From: Tropicimonas sediminicola
Lineage (GTDB): Bacteria > Pseudomonadota > Alphaproteobacteria > Rhodobacterales > Rhodobacteraceae
Reading direction: 5' to 3'
DNA length: 64,000 bases
Assembly (NCBI RefSeq): GCF_900188335.1
Contig: NZ_FZOY01000002.1
Location: forward strand, 1-64,000
Positions 18,530 through 27,833 of the stretch are shown here, piece by piece. The notes beneath the pieces are model-generated. The model did no database searches, was not told where the DNA came from, and was given only the letters and a program-made list of their open reading frames with translations. Position numbers and translations under genes: made by a program. Position 1 is the first letter of the stretch. Every line of letters starts with the position of its first letter.

Positions 18530-18958
18530 ATGGGTTCCAAGACAGACTTGCTTCAGGGCTTCTACGACCGGGTCTGGGTCGACGGCGCGATCGACGAAGC
18601 CGGGCGATTTTTCGACACCTCGGCAGAGGCCAGCGGCCTCATGCCCGATCTGGCGGTCGGAGCCGTGGAGTTCCACGAATTCGTCGCCGCGCTACTCGAG
18701 TTCCTCGAGGTTCACCGCGTCACCTTCGAGAAGACCGTCGAACAGGGCGAGTGGCTGTCGGTGATGGCATGTTTCGAGGCGAGCGTGCTCGCCAACGGCC
18801 AGACGATCACCGGCAGCGGCATGTTGATGGCGCGGATCGTCGACGACCGCATCGTCGAGGCATTCAACTGCATCGATTTCCTCGGCCTGTTCGAGCAACT
18901 CGGGCTCGTGCCGCCTGACGCCCTCGCCCTCGGCATGACCGGCCACCGATTTCAGTAG
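18530..18958 (+). CDS. SnoaL-like / NTF2-fold protein
   Basis: 142 residues starting at MGSKTDLLQGFYDRVW, with AGGAG 7 nt upstream. The pattern of an N-terminal helix, a cone-shaped beta sheet and the ending RIVDDRIVEAFNCIDFLGLFEQLG is typical of SnoaL-like ester-cyclase-type proteins in the NTF2 fold. There is no signal peptide. The substrate is unknown; the fold is used by polyketide cyclases and by many small-molecule binding proteins. It stands alone between ssrA and the sulfotransferase. Confidence 0.8.
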   Translation: MGSKTDLLQGFYDRVWVDGAIDEAGRFFDTSAEASGLMPDLAVGAVEFHEFVAALLEFLEVHRVTFEKTVEQGEWLSVMACFEASVLANGQTITGSGMLMARIVDDRIVEAFNCIDFLGLFEQLGLVPPDALALGMTGHRFQ

Positions 18959-19149
18959 GTCCCTTGCGGGGCGATCCGTCGCGGAGTCCAGACGGACTGG
19001 CCCCGAACTCTCCATTCTGGCGGGCACCGGCACACGCTCGGCGGTTGCGGTGCCCTCCGCCCGGGGCCGGATTGACGCTCGCATGTGCGCATGAAACAAA
19101 CGGGGCGGTCGCGGCGATCCCGGGCCAGAGGAGATCCAAGGAGCCGCCG

Positions 19150-19842
19150 TTGATCAGCCTGCCGCACCGGACCGTTTTCGTGCACATTCCCAAGTGCGGC
19201 GGTCAGAGCATCGAGGCGGCGTTCTGCGAGGATCTCGGTCTGGACTGGGCCCGGCATCGCCACCTGCTGCTGATGTTCGAGCGGCCGGAGAACGGAGGCT
19301 GGGGCGGCTCCGTCAATCGCCTCGCCCACCTGCCGGCCCGCGACTACGTCGACCACGACTACCTGCCCCGGGGGCTCTGGGAGACATTCTTCACCTTCTC
19401 GACGGTGCGCAACCCGTTCGCCCGTCTCGAATCGCTTTACTTCTATTCCCGGGCGAACAAGCGTGCGGATTTCGAGGCATTCGTGAATCGCATGGTCCCG
19501 CGCCGCATCGCCAACGAGATGTATCGCCCGCAGTCGACCTTTCTCACCGACGCGGAAGGCGAGGTTCTCGTCAGCCGGATCTACCGGCTCGAAACGCTCT
19601 CGCGCGACTGGTCCGACATCCGCCGGCGCGCCGGCCTGTCGACGGATCTACCGCACAAGAACCGCTCCACCCGCGCGCCGCTGGAATGGACCGACCGGAT
19701 GCGGGACATTGCGCGCGAGGTCTATGCCGATGACTTCACGCTGCTCGCCTATGATCCGGAAACCGGCGCGCCGATGGGCGATGCCCTACCTTCCGGCGCC
19801 GGTCCCGCCACGGCGGGCGTGCCGTCGCATGGGCCCGGATGA
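19150..19842 (+). CDS. Sulfotransferase family 2-like protein
   Basis: About 230 residues if it starts at the TTG 19150-19152, which has AAGGAG 6 nt upstream; the frame continues further upstream without another well-placed start. The PAPS-binding 5'-phosphosulfate loop is VFVHIPKCGGQS, and the 3'-phosphate site is STVRNPFARLESLYFY. It transfers sulfate from PAPS to an acceptor, probably a carbohydrate as in family 2. The C-terminal tail is Pro/Gly rich. No PAPS biosynthesis or glycan genes are adjacent, so the acceptor is unknown. Confidence 0.8.
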   Translation: MISLPHRTVFVHIPKCGGQSIEAAFCEDLGLDWARHRHLLLMFERPENGGWGGSVNRLAHLPARDYVDHDYLPRGLWETFFTFSTVRNPFARLESLYFYSRANKRADFEAFVNRMVPRRIANEMYRPQSTFLTDAEGEVLVSRIYRLETLSRDWSDIRRRAGLSTDLPHKNRSTRAPLEWTDRMRDIAREVYADDFTLLAYDPETGAPMGDALPSGAGPATAGVPSHGPG

Positions 19843-19949
19843 CCGGTTTTCCACACGCCGCCCCGCCACGCCAAGGAGGGGTATCATTCAATTCCAAATC
19901 CCCTATGCTGGCGCTGACGGGGATAGTTAACAGAGAGTCCTGACCACCC

Positions 19950-20444
19950 ATGTCGCAGAGTATCGACTACGGAAAACTCATGCACCGGGCGATGCGCGGC
20001 CTGATCCAGGAGGTGCTTGGCGAAGTCGCCACACGCGGACTTCCGGGCCAGCACCATTTTTTCATCACCTTCGACACCACGCACCCCGACGTTGCGATCG
20101 CCGACTGGCTGCGCGACCGCTACCCGGAGGAGATGACGGTGGTGCTCCAGCATTGGTTCGACAACCTGGACGTGACCGACGAGGGCTTCTCCGTGACCCT
20201 GAATTTCGGGGACACGCCGGAGCCCCTCTATATCCCCTACGACGCGATCGCGACCTTCGTGGACCCCTCTGTCGAGTTCGGCCTGCGGTTCGAGACCGGC
20301 CACGCCGACGAGGATGACGAGGACGACGCCCATGCCTCCGAGCCCTATGACGAGGACGACGAGGAAGCCCCGCTGGCCGAAAACATCGAGCCCGAGCCGG
20401 TGAAGGACGCGGAAATCGTGAGCCTCGATTCCTTCCGGAAGTAA
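19950..20444 (+). CDS. sspB: ClpXP adaptor SspB (alpha type)
   Basis: 164 residues. The folded substrate-binding domain covers about residues 1-110 ([38 protein letters not shown]). A long, very acidic linker (115-150) follows, and the protein ends in a short hydrophobic ClpX-docking tail, [10 protein letters not shown]. It binds ssrA-tagged proteins and delivers them to ClpXP. The tmRNA gene lies about 1.5 kb upstream. fumC follows on the same strand, a common pairing in this order. Confidence 0.95.
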   Translation: MSQSIDYGKLMHRAMRGLIQEVLGEVATRGLPGQHHFFITFDTTHPDVAIADWLRDRYPEEMTVVLQHWFDNLDVTDEGFSVTLNFGDTPEPLYIPYDAIATFVDPSVEFGLRFETGHADEDDEDDAHASEPYDEDDEEAPLAENIEPEPVKDAEIVSLDSFRK

Positions 20445-20589
20445 CGCCGCCTCGCCACGAAACACCACCTGCCGCCGGGCCCATGGCATCCTGCGCCAAT
20501 TGGCCCGGCCCGACGGGCATCTGTTGCTGTTGCCCCGTCCCGAACCTGCGGATAAACCCCATCCGACCGCCAACCGGAGGATGACCGCG

Positions 20590-21990
<1,401 letters not shown>

Positions 21991-22012
21991 GCCAGCAAGT
22001 GCGCAAGATTGC

Positions 22013-22039
22013 CCCGCCCGCATACCGCGGGCGGGTTTT
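22013..22039 (+). terminator. Rho-independent terminator of fumC
   Basis: CCCGCCCGC pairs perfectly with GCGGGCGGG across a 5-nt loop and is followed by TTTT. It lies 22 nt after the fumC stop. Confidence 0.9.
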
Positions 22040-22152
22040 CCATTTAAGACAAGTGGTTACGCCTCGCCCTTGATGGGGGCTGCGTCTTCGGTCCGGTTGC
22101 CGAAAGGGTATCTTCCAACAAAACGCGTGGTGCGTCCTCCACGGGGCTTGCT

Positions 22153-22746
22153 CTAGCCGGCCCAGTCAGAGCAGGCGCTCTCAAGGTTGAGCGGTCCGCT
22201 GTCGAACCAGCCGAGCACCTCGCGCCCTCCCGCTCCGCCCTTGCTCAGCACCACCGCCACCCACGAGCCTTCCGGGATATAGCCGAAACCGATCCTGTCG
22301 CCGCGCTCGATCGTCGCCAGGTGCCGAGCACCGCCGGCGTATCCCGAGAGGAGCGGCACGGAGGGGCCGATCCAGTTCAGGCAGGCCGAAGCGCCGTTGT
22401 CAGGCAGCGGCATGTCGGACAGACGGCGGTAGTGCTCCATCAGTGGAAGCTCCAGGTATGTGGATCCGGTATCGACCTTGCAGCCGATCTGCCGCTCCAG
22501 CGTCTGGATCGCGGCGACCTGCCGGGATTGCGGCGCGGCGAGCGCCACATCCTTGCCGAGGCAGTCGCCGTTGTCATAGAGCGCCTGGCCGAGCGCGGTG
22601 CCGAAACAATAGCCGGCCCGGTCCATGATGAGGTTGCGCATGAACCAGAGCTGGTTGCACTCAGCCTGGCCGTAGGGCCAGACATCGGCGCCGGCGGGCG
22701 ATGCGAGGGTCAGGAAGGCGGCGAGGAATACGCGGCGAAGGGACAT
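22153..22746 (-). CDS. Secreted DUF4453 (YARHG-type) protein
   Basis: 197 residues starting at MSLRRVFLAAFLTLASPAGA, a signal peptide probably cleaved after GA. The mature N-terminus, CNQLWFMRNLIMDRAGYCF with YDNGDC, is the YARHG-like module found in envelope proteins. The C-terminal part, about residues 115-197, contains the remaining cysteines and matches the DUF4453 family of Rhodobacterales. At least six cysteines suggest disulfides in the periplasm. Function is unknown. It is convergent with fumC. Confidence 0.8.
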   Translation of the reverse strand: MSLRRVFLAAFLTLASPAGADVWPYGQAECNQLWFMRNLIMDRAGYCFGTALGQALYDNGDCLGKDVALAAPQSRQVAAIQTLERQIGCKVDTGSTYLELPLMEHYRRLSDMPLPDNGASACLNWIGPSVPLLSGYAGGARHLATIERGDRIGFGYIPEGSWVAVVLSKGGAGGREVLGWFDSGPLNLESACSDWAG

Positions 22747-22871
22747 TGAAAACACCTCATGAAAATGGCGGAACGCCTTGGGGTGCCGCCAGTATCCATG
22801 GGAAGCCCTCGCCGGTCGAGAGCCGGCGAAGATGTCTTTCACCGGAGGCGCGGCGGCGCTAGGCTGCTCGC

Positions 22872-23075
22872 ATGGCAGACCCGATCAATCTCAACCGGTT
22901 TCGCAAGGCCAAGGCCCGCAAGCAGGCGCGCGAGGACGCCGACCGCAATTCCGTTCTGTACGGGCTACCAAAGGCCAAGAAGACGCGCGCGCGTGCCGAG
23001 GCCGAGCGAATTGCCCGCCTCCACGAGGGCGGTCGACGCGAGGACGGCTCGGAATCGGACGAGACCGGCGACTAG
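22872..23075 (+). CDS. DUF4169 family small basic protein
   Basis: 67 residues, MADPINLNRFRKAKARKQAR onward, highly charged, with an N-terminal NLNRFRKA motif characteristic of the family. No membrane or signal segment. Function is unknown. It is often found near sspB, fumC and a ribbon-helix-helix protein in this bacterial group, as here. Confidence 0.85.
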   Translation: MADPINLNRFRKAKARKQAREDADRNSVLYGLPKAKKTRARAEAERIARLHEGGRREDGSESDETGD

Positions 23076-23219
23076 GGCTTTTCCGCCACAAGGATTCCGC
23101 GCCTGATTCGAGGGGCTTGCGCCATGGGGCGGCAGGGTCGATCCTGATTTCACAAGAACGAGGCGCGCCACGCGCCCGCGCCGCAACGACGGCCACGAGC
23201 AGGATCGGACCCCAAGGGC

Positions 23220-23912
23220 ATGGAAAACGCCCCCAAGAGAGCCTTTGCACGGGCGCATCCCGTGCCGCGTGCGGAGCGTTTCCCGCACCCCCTGGTTTTG
23301 CGCCCGGAACATCTGTCGGACGGACCAGCGCGGGAGTTGCGTCCCGGTGCCTGGCTGGTTTCGGCAGTCGCCGCCGAGGCGCGGATCATGACGCCGACCG
23401 GCCCGTGCCCCGCGGGACGGCTCGTGCCGGGCGAACGTGTTCTGACACTTGGCGCCGGCGCCTGCCGCGTGTTGTGGACCGGACGGCGCTGCGTGACCGG
23501 CGGGCAGCTGGCGGGGTCTCCGGATTTCGGTGCGGTTCTCGTGCCCGAGGGGGCATTCGGTGGCGGTGCGCCGCGGCGTCCGCTGCGGCTCTCACCGCAT
23601 GCCGGGGTGCTGGTGTTTCCCGAGGGCGGACCGGCGGAGGGGGTGCTGGTCCCCGCGCGCGATCTCTGCGGCCATGCCGGCATCGCGATGGCCCCGGCCG
23701 CGACCGTCACCTATGTCCAGCTGCTGCTGGAGCGGCACGCGGTGATCTTGGCAGACGGCCTGCCGGTGGAGAGTTTCCATCCCGGCGCACTCGATGAAGG
23801 CCCGTGGAACTGCGGGCTTCGCGCCGAGATCCTGAGCGTGCTGCCGGACCTGGAGCATGACCTCGGCCTCTACGGCCCCGAGGCCCGCGGCCGGGCGACG
23901 CGCCGGCGATGA
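23220..23912 (+). CDS. Hint-domain protein
   Basis: 230 residues. The Hint (hedgehog/intein-like) fold of the Hint_2 type is recognisable from about residue 55: RIMTPTGPCPAGRLVPGERVLT, then VLWTGRRCVTGG, LRLSPHAGVLV and LLLERHAVILADGLPVESFHPG. In this group Hint domains usually sit at the C-terminus of large secreted proteins; here the domain stands alone behind a 50-residue basic N-terminus. The usual splicing or cleavage Cys/Ser after the first beta strand is not obvious, so autocatalysis is doubtful. It overlaps the next gene by 4 nt. Confidence 0.8.
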   Translation: MENAPKRAFARAHPVPRAERFPHPLVLRPEHLSDGPARELRPGAWLVSAVAAEARIMTPTGPCPAGRLVPGERVLTLGAGACRVLWTGRRCVTGGQLAGSPDFGAVLVPEGAFGGGAPRRPLRLSPHAGVLVFPEGGPAEGVLVPARDLCGHAGIAMAPAATVTYVQLLLERHAVILADGLPVESFHPGALDEGPWNCGLRAEILSVLPDLEHDLGLYGPEARGRATRRR

Positions 23913-24133
23913 GCCGTCCGGTCAAGCGTTCGCTGACCCTATCGGGGCACCGCACCAGCGTCTCGCTCGAGGACGAGTTCTGGCGCGCCTTCCGCGAGAT
24001 CGCCGCCGAGCGCGGGCAACCGATCAACGCGCTTGCCGCGGAGATCGACCGCGACAGGGGGCTGGACATGGGCCTTGCCTCGGCGATCCGGTTGTTTGTG
24101 CTGGCGGAATATCGAAGTCGGCTTGGAATTTAG
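23909..24133 (+). CDS. Ribbon-helix-helix domain protein
   Basis: 74 residues with one RHH_4-type DNA-binding domain: the beta strand KRSLTLSGHRTSVSLEDEFW and two helices, with ALAAEIDRDRG between them. The ATG overlaps the stop of the Hint gene (ATGA junction). Proteins of this family are small putative regulators; the target is unknown. No toxin partner is next to it, so it is not evidently an antitoxin. Confidence 0.85.
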   Translation: MSRPVKRSLTLSGHRTSVSLEDEFWRAFREIAAERGQPINALAAEIDRDRGLDMGLASAIRLFVLAEYRSRLGI

Positions 24134-24138
24134 ATTTT

Positions 24139-25521
24139 TCAGTGACTTGCGGGGCGACGTTCGTGCAGGCGCAGCCAGATCCCGTCCCGCGCCCTTACGG
24201 TGAGTTGCGCCTGTGGTACCGGCACTCGCCCGGCGACGGTTTCAAACCGGAAACGGTCCACCAGCAGCGCCAACAGCAACACGCCCTCGATCATCGCGAA
24301 CCCCGCGCCCGGGCAGACGCGCGGGCCGGAAGAGAACGGGATGAAGGCGTCGCGCTGGCACCGCCGGCCGTCCTCCGTCTTCCAGCGGTCCGGGTCGAAG
24401 CCATCCGGGTTCTCCCAGATCCGGGTGTGCCGATGGAGGTGCCAGGGCGAAAGCACGATCTGGCTGCCGGTCGGCACCGCCCGGTCGCGGAATTGCTCCG
24501 GCCGCGTGGCCTGGCGCACCATCATCGGCACCGGCGGATAGAGTCGCAGCGCTTCGCGGAACACATTCCGTGTGAAACTCAGGCGGGAAAGGTCTGAAAA
24601 ACCGACACTTCCTGCGCCAAGCGCTTCGACCTCCGCCGCCACCCGCGCCTGCGCCTCCGGGAACTCGGCCAGCAGGTAGAGCGCCCATGCCAGTGCGGAG
24701 GCCGATGTCTCGTGCCCCGCGAGAAAGAAGATCGCCACCTGGTCGACCATCTCCCCGGTGTCGAACGGCCTGCCCGTTTCCGGGTCCGGCGTGGTCATGA
24801 TCTTGGTCGCAAGGTCGTCGGGCGCGGTACCGGCCCGGATGCTGGCCATCCGCTCTTCGGTCAGCCGCGAGATCAGCTGACGTATACGCGCCGCGCTGCG
24901 CCGGGTCCGGGTGCCATGCGGCCGTGGCAGCCAGCGCGGGAGCGGCAGGAAAGCCGCGAGATTGACCAGTGGTTGACTGCGCTGGAAGGCGCGGAACTCG
25001 GCAAAGACCTCGGCGGCAAGCTCGTGTTCGATCGGGATCGAGAAAAGGGTGCGAAAGATCACATCCGCCGCCGCGTGGCTCGCCTCGGCCTCGATCTCCA
25101 CCGGCTGTCCGTCGGCCCGTGCCGCCAGCCGCTCCACTGCCGCCTCGGCCGCCGCCAGCATCGCCGGGAAGGCCTCGCGCAATCGCCCGCCCTCGAAGGC
25201 CGGGTCGATGATCCGACGCTGCCGCTCCCAGGTCGCGCCGTTGGTGACGAAGACGCTGTTGCCCAAGAGCGGCGCCAGCCCCTCGCGAACGCGACCGGAC
25301 TTCGGGAAATCCTGCGGCCGCGCATTCAGCACCGTCTTCACGAGTTCGGGCTGGTTGACGAGAAAGCTGCGGAAGAACGGCGTCCTGAACTCGGCCATCC
25401 AGGCGCGGTAGAGCCGCTCCGGCTGGGCAGAGAGGATATCCTGCCGAAAGAGCCGCAGGTAGCGCAGGAGCGAAACTTTCTCCGCTCGCGAGGCCGGCTT
25501 CGGCGGACGCTTACCGGGCAT
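24139..25521 (-). CDS. Cytochrome P450
   Basis: 460 residues and soluble. The oxygen-binding I-helix reads FLAGHETSASAL, the K-helix ExxR is EALRLYPP, and the haem loop is FIPFSSGPRVCPG with Cys403 as the iron ligand. It resembles the bacterial P450 subgroup with a fatty-acid or terpenoid hydroxylase look (CYP4-like SSGPR rather than FGxGxHxC). The substrate cannot be told. No ferredoxin or reductase is adjacent. Its start overlaps the end of the alpha/beta hydrolase gene by 11 nt, so the two are probably made together. Confidence 0.93.
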   Translation of the reverse strand: MPGKRPPKPASRAEKVSLLRYLRLFRQDILSAQPERLYRAWMAEFRTPFFRSFLVNQPELVKTVLNARPQDFPKSGRVREGLAPLLGNSVFVTNGATWERQRRIIDPAFEGGRLREAFPAMLAAAEAAVERLAARADGQPVEIEAEASHAAADVIFRTLFSIPIEHELAAEVFAEFRAFQRSQPLVNLAAFLPLPRWLPRPHGTRTRRSAARIRQLISRLTEERMASIRAGTAPDDLATKIMTTPDPETGRPFDTGEMVDQVAIFFLAGHETSASALAWALYLLAEFPEAQARVAAEVEALGAGSVGFSDLSRLSFTRNVFREALRLYPPVPMMVRQATRPEQFRDRAVPTGSQIVLSPWHLHRHTRIWENPDGFDPDRWKTEDGRRCQRDAFIPFSSGPRVCPGAGFAMIEGVLLLALLVDRFRFETVAGRVPVPQAQLTVRARDGIWLRLHERRPASH

Positions 25522-26743
25522 CGCGCCGCTCCATCGACCTTTGCCGCGACACCGGTCGCCGGATGGCGCTGGCCGAGGAGGTGCGGTGCCCGAACCGGTC
25601 GCCGAGCGTCTTCGGTCCGGCGGTGATGCGGAAGTAATCGTAGTCCGCCGGCCGGTCGAAGGCGCAGAGATACTGGAAATGCAGCCGGAAGAACCGCCAG
25701 CGCAGCGCCTTCCATCGCTCCGGGCTCAGCGTTTGAGTGAAAGCGGCCGACAGGATCAGCGGCCAGCGTTGACCTTCGGGCGCCACCCCGCTGACAGCCG
25801 CGGGATCGCAGAGCGCGAAGGCACATCCGTCCCCGGGCGCGGTGATGTCGACCCAGACAAGCGCGTCGCTTGCCGACAGGAAGTGCAGGTCCGCCCGCAG
25901 CCGGCTGGCCGTGGGCAGGAAGGAGACCATCGGGATCACCTCGCCCAGGGTCAGCAGCGACAGCTCCGGGCGCGTACCGGCCAGGCGGCCGTCCCGGATC
26001 AGATCGGACAGGATCGACACCGCCAGATGGGCGCCCGAGGAATGGCCCACCACCAGCACTTCGTCGACGTCGCTCCGGCACGCCGCCTCCACCACCTCCG
26101 CGAACTCGGCCATCCGCACCTCCAGCTCCGGCGGGTTCGCGCCGCCGAACTGGGCCGAAAAGGCGAAGTTGTGCATGAGGTACCGGGCGAGGACGAGATT
26201 GTCGTGCCGGGCGAACCAGGTGAGCACCGGCGGCACCACCGCCAGGCCGGCCAGCGCCAGTCCCCCCGGCGCCACGCTAGCGATCGCCCAGCCGACCGCC
26301 GCGGCAAAGACCAGCGCGACCAGCAATTGCAGGATCAGAACCACCAGCGGATAGATCGCCGCGATGGCCGGCCCCTTGCGCAGCCGCAGGACGCCGCCAA
26401 GCGCCCCCGAGCCGACATAGACGCGCAACGTGCGCAGCGCCTGCAAATAGGCCTGGACCAGCCCGCGATCCATCGAGGCCTTGACGATGTCGGACCAGCC
26501 GAGCACCGAGACCTCGCTCTCGACCTCCGTACCCTCGATGCGGGCCCGCACCGACCAGCCGTAGGGGTCACCGCCCCGTCCGGCAATGGCGATCTCGTAG
26601 CCCGAGATCCCGGCCTGCGCCTGCGCCTCCTTGCGGTAGAGTTCGCGATAGCGCCGGGCGTGGAAGGGATCGTAGCCGGGCACATAGATCACCCGCCGCC
26701 GCCGCACCGGGCCGCCTGGCACTGGATCAAGGCTCTGGCCCAT
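25511..26743 (-). CDS. Membrane-embedded alpha/beta hydrolase with GHSSG nucleophile elbow
   Basis: 410 residues. VIYVPGYDPFHARRYRELY at 18-36 is the oxyanion-strand region, two hydrophobic segments lie at about 127-150 and 158-177, and the nucleophile elbow GHSSG is at 233-237 (Ser235). The fold is split by the membrane hairpin, which suggests action at the inner membrane on a lipid or ester. I do not recognise a named subfamily. It runs straight into the P450 gene with an 11-nt overlap, so a joint pathway of hydroxylation and ester hydrolysis is plausible but unproven. Confidence 0.75.
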   Translation of the reverse strand: MGQSLDPVPGGPVRRRRVIYVPGYDPFHARRYRELYRKEAQAQAGISGYEIAIAGRGGDPYGWSVRARIEGTEVESEVSVLGWSDIVKASMDRGLVQAYLQALRTLRVYVGSGALGGVLRLRKGPAIAAIYPLVVLILQLLVALVFAAAVGWAIASVAPGGLALAGLAVVPPVLTWFARHDNLVLARYLMHNFAFSAQFGGANPPELEVRMAEFAEVVEAACRSDVDEVLVVGHSSGAHLAVSILSDLIRDGRLAGTRPELSLLTLGEVIPMVSFLPTASRLRADLHFLSASDALVWVDITAPGDGCAFALCDPAAVSGVAPEGQRWPLILSAAFTQTLSPERWKALRWRFFRLHFQYLCAFDRPADYDYFRITAGPKTLGDRFGHRTSSASAIRRPVSRQRSMERRDAR

Positions 26744-26756
26744 CTCTTCTTCTGTC

Positions 26757-26821
26757 CGAAAATATCCCGGGGGAGCGCCACCGGCCCGGCCGGTGGCGTC
26801 GGGGGCAGCGCCCCCTGCCCC
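26757..26821 (-). terminator. Double-hairpin terminator region with an intergenic repeat motif
   Basis: CGCCACCGGC pairs with GCCGGTGGCG (26776-26798), and GGGGGC pairs with GCCCCC (26801-26815), directly after the dehydrogenase stop on the minus strand. The outer flank AATATCCCGGGGGAGC also occurs, in variant and reversed form, at 30347-30362. No long T tract is present. Confidence 0.55.
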
Positions 26822-27694
26822 TCAGCCCATCCGCCGCAGCCGCTTGAACAGCGACGACGTATCCCAACGCCCGCCACCCATCTTCTGCACGTCCTTGTAG
26901 AACTGGTCGACCAGCGCGGTCACCGGCAGGCTGGCGCCGGTCTCATCGGCGGTCGACAGGCAGATGTTGAGATCCTTGCGCATCCAGTCGACGGCGAAAC
27001 CGTGCTCGAACTTGTCGTCCAGCATGGTCTCGTAGCGGTTGGACATCTGCCAGGAACCGGCGGCGCCCTGGCTGATCACCTCGACCACCGCGCGGCCGTC
27101 GAGCCCGGCCTTCTCTGCGAAATGCAGCGCCTCGCTCAGCCCCTGTACGAGCCCGGCGATGGCGATCTGGTTGGCCATCTTGGTCATCTGGCCCGCGCCG
27201 CTCTCGCCCAGCCTCCGGCAGATCTTGGAATAGGCCGCGATGACCGGCTCGGCCCGCTGGTAGGCGCCGGCGTCGCCGCCGCACATCACCGACAGCTGGC
27301 CGTTCTCGGCGCCGGCCTGGCCGCCCGAAACCGGCGCATCGACGAAGCTCACCTGGTGGCTGTCGGCCAGGGCCGCCATCTGGCGCGTGACCTTGGCCGA
27401 GACCGTGGTGTGATCGACGAAGACCGAGCCCGGCTGCATCGCGGCCAGCGCCCCGGCCTCGCCCGCGCAGACCTCGCGCAGATCGTCGTCGTTGCCGACA
27501 CAGGACATCACGAAGTCCTGCCCCGCCGCCGCCGCCGCCGGGGTCGGCGCCGTTGCACCGCCATGGGCCTCCGCCCAGGCTTCCGCTTTCGCGGCGGTTC
27601 GGTTGTAGACCGTCACCGTGTGACCAGCCTTCACGAGGTGTCCGGCCATCGGATAGCCCATCACCCCCAGCCCCAAGAACGCAACCTTTGCCAT
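26822..27694 (-). CDS. NAD(P)-dependent 3-hydroxyisobutyrate dehydrogenase-type oxidoreductase
   Basis: 290 residues starting at MAKVAFLGLGVMGYPM. The N-terminal Rossmann domain has the GLGVMG loop, the substrate loop is DAPVSGGQAGAENG, and the catalytic Lys172 is in GQMTKMANQ, the beta-hydroxyacid dehydrogenase pattern. Candidate substrates are 3-hydroxyisobutyrate, tartronate semialdehyde or succinic semialdehyde; neighbours do not decide. The in-frame sequence upstream of this ATG is antisense to the acylase start region and is not coding. Confidence 0.9.
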   Translation of the reverse strand: MAKVAFLGLGVMGYPMAGHLVKAGHTVTVYNRTAAKAEAWAEAHGGATAPTPAAAAAGQDFVMSCVGNDDDLREVCAGEAGALAAMQPGSVFVDHTTVSAKVTRQMAALADSHQVSFVDAPVSGGQAGAENGQLSVMCGGDAGAYQRAEPVIAAYSKICRRLGESGAGQMTKMANQIAIAGLVQGLSEALHFAEKAGLDGRAVVEVISQGAAGSWQMSNRYETMLDDKFEHGFAVDWMRKDLNICLSTADETGASLPVTALVDQFYKDVQKMGGGRWDTSSLFKRLRRMG

Positions 27695-27833
27695 GTTTTC
27701 CCTTTCGTCAGGCTTGTGCCTCCGCCGGCCCCGCGCGATGGCACCGCAAAAGCGGTTCCAACCGCCGAACTGGCGCTTTAGGTTCACCAAAGACCTACCC
27801 GGCTTGTCGCGGCGGTCAATAGAAAGGGGCAGG

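Noticed and set aside
23909-24133. The ribbon-helix-helix protein as antitoxin of a toxin-antitoxin pair.
   Set aside because: No small toxin-like gene adjoins; the partner overlapping it is a Hint-domain protein.
25541-27781. A 746-codon plus-strand open frame opposite the hydrolase and dehydrogenase genes.
   Set aside because: It crosses two genes and a terminator region and has no recognisable domain.
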